Part shown: one piece after another, positions 6,193 through 10,410 of the stretch
How positions within the stretch are numbered: position 1 is the stretch's first letter
Layout of the letters: each line of letters begins with the position of its first letter
Origin: Planctomycetota bacterium
Lineage (GTDB): Bacteria; Planctomycetota; Phycisphaerae; WQYP01; JAJZKY01
DNA: 10,410 nucleotides
Assembly (NCBI GenBank): GCA_021803885.1
Contig: JAJZKY010000105.1
Coordinates: 1 to 10,410, forward strand
Reading direction: 5' to 3'
The notes under the pieces: generated by a model
Told to the model about the DNA's origin: nothing
The model's input: the letters and a program-made list of their open reading frames with translations, nothing else
The model's database searches: none
Translations under genes and position numbers: made by a program

Positions 6193-7524
6193 CATCGGCG
6201 CGCTGTAAGCCGCCGCCCCGGAGGCGAGATGGCAATTTTCGCAGCTCAGCCCGTCACCAATGTATTGGCCGGCATATCTGGGTGTATTGTCAAAAACCCG
6301 CTTTCCCAGCAGCACCATTTGCCCAAATTTATTCTTCGGTATGGCCGACGCGGGTGGGGGAACAAATTTAACCACGCGCCCATGTTGATACTTCACGATT
6401 CCCCATGGCGCATTTTTACCCGCTGCGGAATCCGCAGTAGGTCCGGCGTGAGATGGAGGATCGCCAACAGCAGGGGCCGGTGGGCCACCGGTAACGGATT
6501 TAAATCCGTAGTGGTGGAAGATTTTCTGGGCCGCGGCAGACCGCAAAAACGCCAACCATTCCATAGCGGCCTTTTTATGAGCCGCCGTCTGAACAACGGC
6601 ACCCGCATAGACTGCGACAGTATTATCGGCGGCCGGAATTGAAACATAGCTGATGGGATGGCCAATCTGCTTTTGAAAAATCGCTTCAGACTTCCACGTT
6701 ACACCAGCGTCGGCAAGCCCCTGCATCAGGTAAAGCGGTGTCTGGCGATGATGAATATGGGTAAGAATGGTCTGGCCATTTAACACTTTTGTGTGATAAA
6801 CCATCTTTTCCAACGATTTTCCGCCCGCTTTTTGCAGCGAAAGTTTAATCTGCCGCGCGACGCCCTCCCACCTAGGGTTGGGCATCGCCACCCTCACATG
6901 AGGTCGCCCCAAGTCCTTAAGCGAACGGATATGGGCGGGATTGTCGGAGGGAATCATAATCGCCAAGTTATTGGTGGCATAGCTTACCAGTGGGCCTTGG
7001 AGCATACCCTGTTTAATAAGCGCCTCGACTTTAAGCTTACCCGCGGCGAAGACATCAGGTTTGGCCATCCATGTCATGTTGCCTATCGTAATGGTTCCAT
7101 GCGACTTCATTTGCCGGATCAAAATGCCCGGCGGAAGCGTTTCGTAATAGATGTGGCCGCGCAGACTCGGGTGCACCTTCTCAAACGCATGCACCAGTGG
7201 TGCCATGGCAAAATAATAATTTCCACCAACGAAGATCGTCAGTCTCGATGTAAATGGGTCGCCATGGAAATCAGGCAGATCATCCACCTCAGGTACAGTG
7301 AATTCAAGCCCCTTTCTCAAGACTGGATCGTTCCGGCCATCGCTCCACGGCGGAAATATCTGCCCGCGGTATTGTGGTGGTTCCACCCGGCCATGCCATG
7401 ACGCAATCGTTCTACCCGTTGCCATCGCAGCTAACCCCGCCGTTAATAAAGCCCCCAAGGTCGCCACGACTATTGTGGCTGTGGCAATCGTCCGTACCCG
7501 TCGATTTCTTCCGTTAGTCACCAT
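6190..7524 (-). CDS. Solute-binding domain fused to TsdA-like cytochrome c, truncated by amber stop
   Basis: Start ATG at 7524 is chosen for the AGGAG box 6-7 bases upstream; an ATG at 7545 would place this box inside the gene. Residues 1-35 give a basic start and hydrophobic signal or anchor. Residues ~95-345 form a periplasmic solute-binding domain of the molybdate/ModA-like class (FVGGNYYFAMAPLVHAFEKV, SYATNNLAIMIPSDNP, SLKDLGRPHVRVAMPNP, AMEWLAFLRSAAAQKIFHHY). A Pro/Ala/Gly linker (~346-375) leads to the start of a TsdA-like cytochrome, with the first heme site CENCH at 428-432. The frame stops at TAG after APM (residue 444). The uninterrupted gene would encode 617 residues with two hemes. 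Such a fusion suggests that ligand binding is coupled to thiosulfate/tetrathionate-type electron transfer outside the cytoplasmic membrane; the ligand is unknown. Second gene of a pair, 39 bp after the Tat protein gene. Confidence 0.7.
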   Translation of the reverse strand: MVTNGRNRRVRTIATATIVVATLGALLTAGLAAMATGRTIASWHGRVEPPQYRGQIFPPWSDGRNDPVLRKGLEFTVPEVDDLPDFHGDPFTSRLTIFVGGNYYFAMAPLVHAFEKVHPSLRGHIYYETLPPGILIRQMKSHGTITIGNMTWMAKPDVFAAGKLKVEALIKQGMLQGPLVSYATNNLAIMIPSDNPAHIRSLKDLGRPHVRVAMPNPRWEGVARQIKLSLQKAGGKSLEKMVYHTKVLNGQTILTHIHHRQTPLYLMQGLADAGVTWKSEAIFQKQIGHPISYVSIPAADNTVAVYAGAVVQTAAHKKAAMEWLAFLRSAAAQKIFHHYGFKSVTGGPPAPAVGDPPSHAGPTADSAAGKNAPWGIVKYQHGRVVKFVPPPASAIPKNKFGQMVLLGKRVFDNTPRYAGQYIGDGLSCENCHLASGAAAYSAPM

Positions 7525-7563
7525 GACCGTACTCCTGAAAAACATGATGGTCTACGCATCGAC

Positions 7564-8382
7564 TTACTTGGTGTAGCTGAATCCCGCCAATTCCAGCATG
7601 GGTATGGTTCCCACAATGCCAGGCGTCAGTACGGCACCAGGAATAAGGTGGTTGGTCAATTCGGCGGCCACCCGCTCATGACTGAGATGATCGGGGTTAT
7701 GGCCCTTCGCAATCAAAGCACCCGTAAATTCCCAAACGGCATTATGGCATGCCAGAAATACAATCCCGCGATCTTGCAGCAGGTCGATGCAGTTAGCTTC
7801 GGGTGAAAATAGCCCGGCAGGATTGTTAAAATCGGAAGGATTGGCCCTCGCCACTTTGTTGGGCACGTTGATAAAAACGTTTGATTTAAATTTACCGCCT
7901 GTGAATGCGGAAAGATCATATTTGGCCCAGATAAAATCGTCGTAAAGTGCCAGATGGCAAGTGCCGTGGGTGGCCGACACCGCCAGATAGTTGTGATTTT
8001 TGAATGACCACCGCTGCGCATTGGCCGCATTACGCATTAAGTTGAGCCACGGACTTTCCAGATTGGTGTTGTCCCAAACCTGTTTGGGGCCGCCTTTGTA
8101 TGCCAGTATTAAATTCAAGGCTTCGGCATCCCATTGCGATTCATCGGTCAAAATCATGGGTACCGTCCGGAATGAACGGTGCCGGGGCGTTGCCGCCAAT
8201 TGACGCGTCAACTCCGCCAACGTGGCCGCAGCGTGCGGCTCCAGATTGACTCCATTGCCGACATGCTCCGCCATTCCCGCCATTGTCCTTCCGCTCGCCA
8301 CCGCCACAGCTCCGCCGGCCAATAAACCGAGCATCTTCCGCCGTCCAATTGCGCCGTCCAAAATGGGATGTTGGTTCGTCAT
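7564..8382 (-). CDS. Tat-exported DsrE-like protein
   Basis: The protein has 272 residues; ATG 8382 is preceded by GGAGGTG with 8 bases of spacing. The N-terminus is a twin-arginine signal: RRKMLGLLAGGAVAVASG (RR at 14-15), so the folded protein should be moved to the periplasm. The mature part matches my recollection of a family often named 'Tat (twin-arginine) pathway signal protein' with a DsrE/DsrF-like fold: LILAYKGGPKQVWDNTNLES, SPWLNLMRN, YLAVSATHGTCHLALYDDFI, and GIVFLACHNAVWE, with Cys212 in the position typical of the DsrE active-site Cys; Cys142 and Cys198 are further candidates. DsrE-type proteins carry or transfer sulfur. With the TsdA-like cytochrome next in the operon, a role in periplasmic sulfur-compound handling is a reasonable inference, not shown by sequence. 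Confidence 0.65.
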   Translation of the reverse strand: MTNQHPILDGAIGRRKMLGLLAGGAVAVASGRTMAGMAEHVGNGVNLEPHAAATLAELTRQLAATPRHRSFRTVPMILTDESQWDAEALNLILAYKGGPKQVWDNTNLESPWLNLMRNAANAQRWSFKNHNYLAVSATHGTCHLALYDDFIWAKYDLSAFTGGKFKSNVFINVPNKVARANPSDFNNPAGLFSPEANCIDLLQDRGIVFLACHNAVWEFTGALIAKGHNPDHLSHERVAAELTNHLIPGAVLTPGIVGTIPMLELAGFSYTK

Positions 8383-8397
8383 GGCTTATGCACCTCC

Positions 8398-8590
8398 AAA
8401 AAAGAAAACATGTTCGTCGAGGCAGACCGCCAAGCCCACCCTTCATAAACGTTACCGATTGGCAATGCATATGTAAAATAGATAATTTATATATATACAA
8501 TCATAAAAAATGATACATTTCTGTGTGAGAATCGTCGGTGCTTTCGTCGGCTACCTCGACCGGCCGCTGAACTGGCAATAACATTTCACT
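8398..8590. promoter_or_regulatory. AT-rich divergent promoter region with small inverted repeat
   Basis: This region separates the minus-strand redox pair from RDD copy 4 and is markedly AT-rich at about 8465-8520, unlike the surrounding DNA. For the plus strand, TTGGCA (8459-8464) and TAATTT (8483-8488) at 18 bases make a plausible promoter for copy 4. A perfect inverted repeat, ATCAT-AAAAA-ATGAT (8500-8514), could be a regulator site. A specific minus-strand -35/-10 pair could not be chosen because the TATATATA run offers many. Confidence 0.4.
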
Positions 8591-9340
8591 ATGCCGCCGA
8601 GCACAGAGAAGCGAGACTCTCCTTCCGACCTCCGCACCTGCGAGGTGACGGGCGAGCAATTACCCGTCGATCAGATGGTGCAGTTTCAGGGTAAGTGGGT
8701 GGGGCCTGAAGGTAAGCAAATCCTCCTCGAACGTCTCCAGAGTGGCGAACCAACTGAAAGCGCCACACTGCAAGGGCCCGGTTTTTGGCGGCGTTTTGGC
8801 TGCTTTGTGCTGGATCAAGCCATCATTTACTTTCTGGCAATCGCGTGCGTGTTCCTCTTTCGCGTGCTTGGATTGGTGGCTCTGCGGCTGACGGGTCACT
8901 CAATTTGGCGCGGCGGACGACCGATCATCCTGCTTTGCGTTTGGCTCTTGGCGGTTTACGCCACGGTAGTGCTTTATTTTGCTTTGCAACACCACATCTG
9001 GGGGTGTACGCTCGGTAAACGTGTTGGCTCTTTGCGGGTGGTAACAGCAAATAATCAAGCCCCGGGCATGCGCGCCAGCTTCACTCGATCTCTGCTCTTC
9101 ACGCTGCCGCAGGGCCTGCTGGTTGGCGTCGAAGCACTTGGGGGCATGGCCATTTACTTCCACCCATCCATTGTTTCAAGCGGAGGATTGGCGTTCGGTG
9201 TGGCAGCGCTGCTGGTTCTGCTTTTCGGAATTGCATGGTTTCTGGCCGACTCGATTACCTTATTGACGGACCGTCGCACGCAACGGTCTCTTCACGATCG
9301 CCTTACCGGCACGCGAGTGGTATTCCGCCCACGCCCTTGA
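8591..9340 (+). CDS. RDD-family membrane protein, copy 4
   Basis: The protein has 249 residues from ATG 8591, with no clear ribosome binding site. The head is very close to copy 2 (TCEVTGEQLPVDQMVQFQGK, then WVGPEGKQILLERLQSGEP), including at DNA level for its first 73 bases. The RDD membrane part has FWRRFGC followed by an Asp, segments near residues 75-98, ~112-138, ~175-195 and ~202-226, the CTLGKRVGSLRVV loop and the HDRLTGTRVVF end. It is separated from copies 1-3 by the minus-strand redox pair and has its own promoter region. It ends 13 bp from the stop of the convergent small membrane protein gene. The membrane half differs strongly from the other copies, suggesting a different partner or substrate for each; function unknown. 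Confidence 0.8.
   Translation: MPPSTEKRDSPSDLRTCEVTGEQLPVDQMVQFQGKWVGPEGKQILLERLQSGEPTESATLQGPGFWRRFGCFVLDQAIIYFLAIACVFLFRVLGLVALRLTGHSIWRGGRPIILLCVWLLAVYATVVLYFALQHHIWGCTLGKRVGSLRVVTANNQAPGMRASFTRSLLFTLPQGLLVGVEALGGMAIYFHPSIVSSGGLAFGVAALLVLLFGIAWFLADSITLLTDRRTQRSLHDRLTGTRVVFRPRP
8634..8757 (+). repeat. Head-domain repeat (copy 4)
   Basis: These 124 bases align with 3981-4104 of RDD copy 2 with about 9 differences, only 2 of them in the first 73 bases. Together with the copy 1/copy 2 match this shows the head-coding DNA being shared among paralogues while the membrane-coding DNA diverges. Confidence 0.7.
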
Positions 9341-9353
9341 TTGCGTCCGAAGT

Positions 9354-9707
9354 TCACCGCTCCAGCGTGCTATGCGACGGGCCTTTCTCAACAATATCAA
9401 TGTCTTCACGATGATGTAACGGCTGTGAGATTTGCATTCGCATGACCAGTTGGCGTGTCCGTTGCAGTTCTCCCCTCAACTCCCGTATTTGCCACGACAG
9501 GAACAAAAAACCAATCATGACCAGCGTGCCCACCGGCTCCGCACCAATTAAAAAATAAATACCCAATAAGGCCATCCCCCACCAGAACATTTTCAGCAGC
9601 CAGAGAGTCCATTTAAATGGCGGCGCAATATTGGGTGCCTCCAGCGGTATTTCACGGCGTGGTCCTGCCTTGGCCAGTTCCTCAAGTGCGTCTGATGCGT
9701 ATTCCAT
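9354..9707 (-). CDS. Small two-helix membrane protein, hypothetical
   Basis: The protein has 117 residues; ATG 9707 has GAGGG 9 bases upstream. An acidic/Pro-rich cytoplasmic start (residues 1-30) precedes two transmembrane helices at about 32-53 (WTLWLLKMFWWGMALLGIYF) and 57-73 (PVGTLVMIGFLFLSW), then a charged stretch likely to form a short coiled coil (QIRELRGELQRTRQLVMRMQ, 73-92) and a polar tail. I do not recognise the family. The layout (helical hairpin plus coiled coil) is common in small membrane scaffolds. A TATAAT box lies upstream in the gap to the glycosyltransferase gene, so it may have its own promoter. Confidence 0.65.
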   Translation of the reverse strand: MEYASDALEELAKAGPRREIPLEAPNIAPPFKWTLWLLKMFWWGMALLGIYFLIGAEPVGTLVMIGFLFLSWQIRELRGELQRTRQLVMRMQISQPLHHREDIDIVEKGPSHSTLER

Positions 9708-9786
9708 GGTATCAAGCCCTCAAAATTCAGATCATACGGGTGGGGCGTGCGCAGCGCATCGCCACCGGGGCATTGCGTATCACCGG

Positions 9787-9816
9787 ATTATAGCAAACGG
9801 TCACGCGCCCCAAAAA
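9787..9816 (-). promoter_or_regulatory. Candidate sigma-70-type promoter for the small membrane protein
   Basis: On the minus strand a perfect TATAAT lies at 9792-9787. TTTTGG or TTTGGG lies 16-17 bases upstream (about 9815-9809), a weak -35. The expected start near 9780 would give an untranslated leader of about 70 bases before the ATG at 9707. The -35 overlaps a small CGCCC/GGGCG hairpin that follows the glycosyltransferase stop. Confidence 0.4.
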
Positions 9817-9838
9817 TGGGCGGGGGCATTATGCAGCA

Positions 9839-10410
9839 TTAAATATGTGCCCGTGCCGCGGCTTGATGAGCGGTGTTTTCCAACGCGCCCATCAGTCGCT
9901 GGGCGGCGGCCTTCCAGGAATACTGCCCCGCACGCTTAAGGCCCCGGGCAATCAATAACTTCCGGTAGTCCACATCGTCCAGCAGCATTTTTATCGCCTC
10001 GGCCATTGACGCCGTGTCGTCATGGGCAAAATATACCACGGCGTCTTCAGCGAGTTCACGCAGTGAGGCCATATCACTGCAGGCCACCGCACAGCCGCAG
10101 GCCGCCGCTTCCAGCACTGAAAGTCCGAACCCTTCAAAGCTGGATCCGCAGATGGTGATGGTGGCATCGCGATAAAGTTGAGCCAGTTCATCATCGCCTG
10201 GCGAATCAATAAACACGCAGCGATCCAAAATACCCATTTCTTTAATCCGCTGATAAAGCGAAGAATTGGCCCATTTTTGCCGCCCCGCAAAGACCACGCG
10301 CAGCGCCGGCTCGCTGGGGAAAAGTTTCGCCAGTGCCTCAACCACCAGTCGATAGTTGCGGCGTCGGATATCCGACCCAACCAGCAGCGCATAACGACCC
10401 GGTAATTGAT
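9839..10410 (-). CDS. Glycosyltransferase family 4-like, C-terminal part (partial)
   Basis: The frame is open from the window edge (first full codon at 10408) to TAA at 9841-9839, about 190 residues; the start lies outside. It opens with YALLVGSDIRRRNYRLVVEA, the strand-loop-helix that begins the nucleotide-sugar-binding domain of GT-B glycosyltransferases. It continues with RVVFAGRQ, VFIDSPGDDELAQLYRDA and the family-4 signature E-x7-E in SSFEGFGLSVLEAAACG, where the Glu pair contacts the donor nucleotide sugar, and ends with a typical YSWKAAAQRLM helix. These enzymes transfer a sugar from a nucleotide donor to a lipid or polysaccharide acceptor in envelope or capsule synthesis. The exact donor and acceptor cannot be told. 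Neighbours beyond the edge would be needed to place it in a cluster. Confidence 0.85.
   Translation of the reverse strand, partial: QLPGRYALLVGSDIRRRNYRLVVEALAKLFPSEPALRVVFAGRQKWANSSLYQRIKEMGILDRCVFIDSPGDDELAQLYRDATITICGSSFEGFGLSVLEAAACGCAVACSDMASLRELAEDAVVYFAHDDTASMAEAIKMLLDDVDYRKLLIARGLKRAGQYSWKAAAQRLMGALENTAHQAAARAHI

Noticed and set aside
5866..6642. Long plus-strand open frame (258 codons) opposite the cytochrome fusion
   Set aside because: It lies antisense to a well-recognised heme protein gene, is Arg/Pro-rich and shows no family resemblance; it is a shadow frame.
6793..7401. Long plus-strand open frame (202 codons) opposite the solute-binding domain
   Set aside because: It is antisense to coherent solute-binding motifs, has an atypical composition and no ribosome binding site.
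9806..9822. CGCCC/GGGCG hairpin after the glycosyltransferase gene as a terminator
   Set aside because: The arms are only 5 bases and no T-run follows on the minus strand; it also overlaps the likely promoter of the next gene.

Overview
The window is bacterial, gene-dense and of moderate GC. It most resembles a member of the Planctomycetota (Phycisphaerae-like) or a relative in the PVC group. The main clue is a family of RDD membrane proteins carrying an N-terminal zinc-ribbon-like head of a kind I associate with planctomycetes; an OB-fold + HD exoribonuclease and a YdbH/YnbE envelope pair sit alongside. The taxonomic call is an inference from protein style, not from a marker gene.

Layout. 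Positions 1-1384 (minus strand) hold a short YdbH-like periplasmic protein followed by a YnbE-like outer-membrane lipoprotein that runs off the left edge; in enterobacteria this pair is part of an inner-to-outer membrane bridge. Positions 1487-1675 (minus) hold a small ORF with a good ribosome binding site, below a TATAAT box with a 10-bp-phased direct repeat. Positions 2091-5540 (plus) look like one operon: a YhaM-like OB/HD 3'-5' exoribonuclease, whose C-terminal tail appears shifted out of frame, then three RDD membrane protein paralogues. The second of these has no ATG/GTG/TTG start that keeps its conserved head, and probably starts at ATT.

Positions 5671-8382 (minus) hold a two-gene redox module: a Tat-exported DsrE-like protein and, 39 bp downstream, a fusion of an extracytoplasmic solute-binding domain to a TsdA-like (thiosulfate dehydrogenase/tetrathionate reductase) di-heme cytochrome c. 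The fusion is cut by one in-frame TAG exactly where the family would be expected to have Trp, leaving one CxxCH heme site before the stop and the second heme site after it. A fourth RDD paralogue (8591-9340, plus) lies on the far side, so the redox module splits the RDD family. The right end holds a small two-helix membrane protein (minus) and the C-terminal part of a family-4-type glycosyltransferase (minus, running off the right edge).

The most notable points are: (1) the amber-interrupted solute-binding/TsdA fusion; (2) the RDD family, in which near-identical DNA for the cytoplasmic head is joined to diverged membrane parts and RDD copy 2 is a mosaic of copies 1 and 4; (3) the apparent ATT start of copy 2; (4) the probable one-base shift at the end of the exoribonuclease gene. 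No RNA gene, CRISPR array or insertion sequence was seen.
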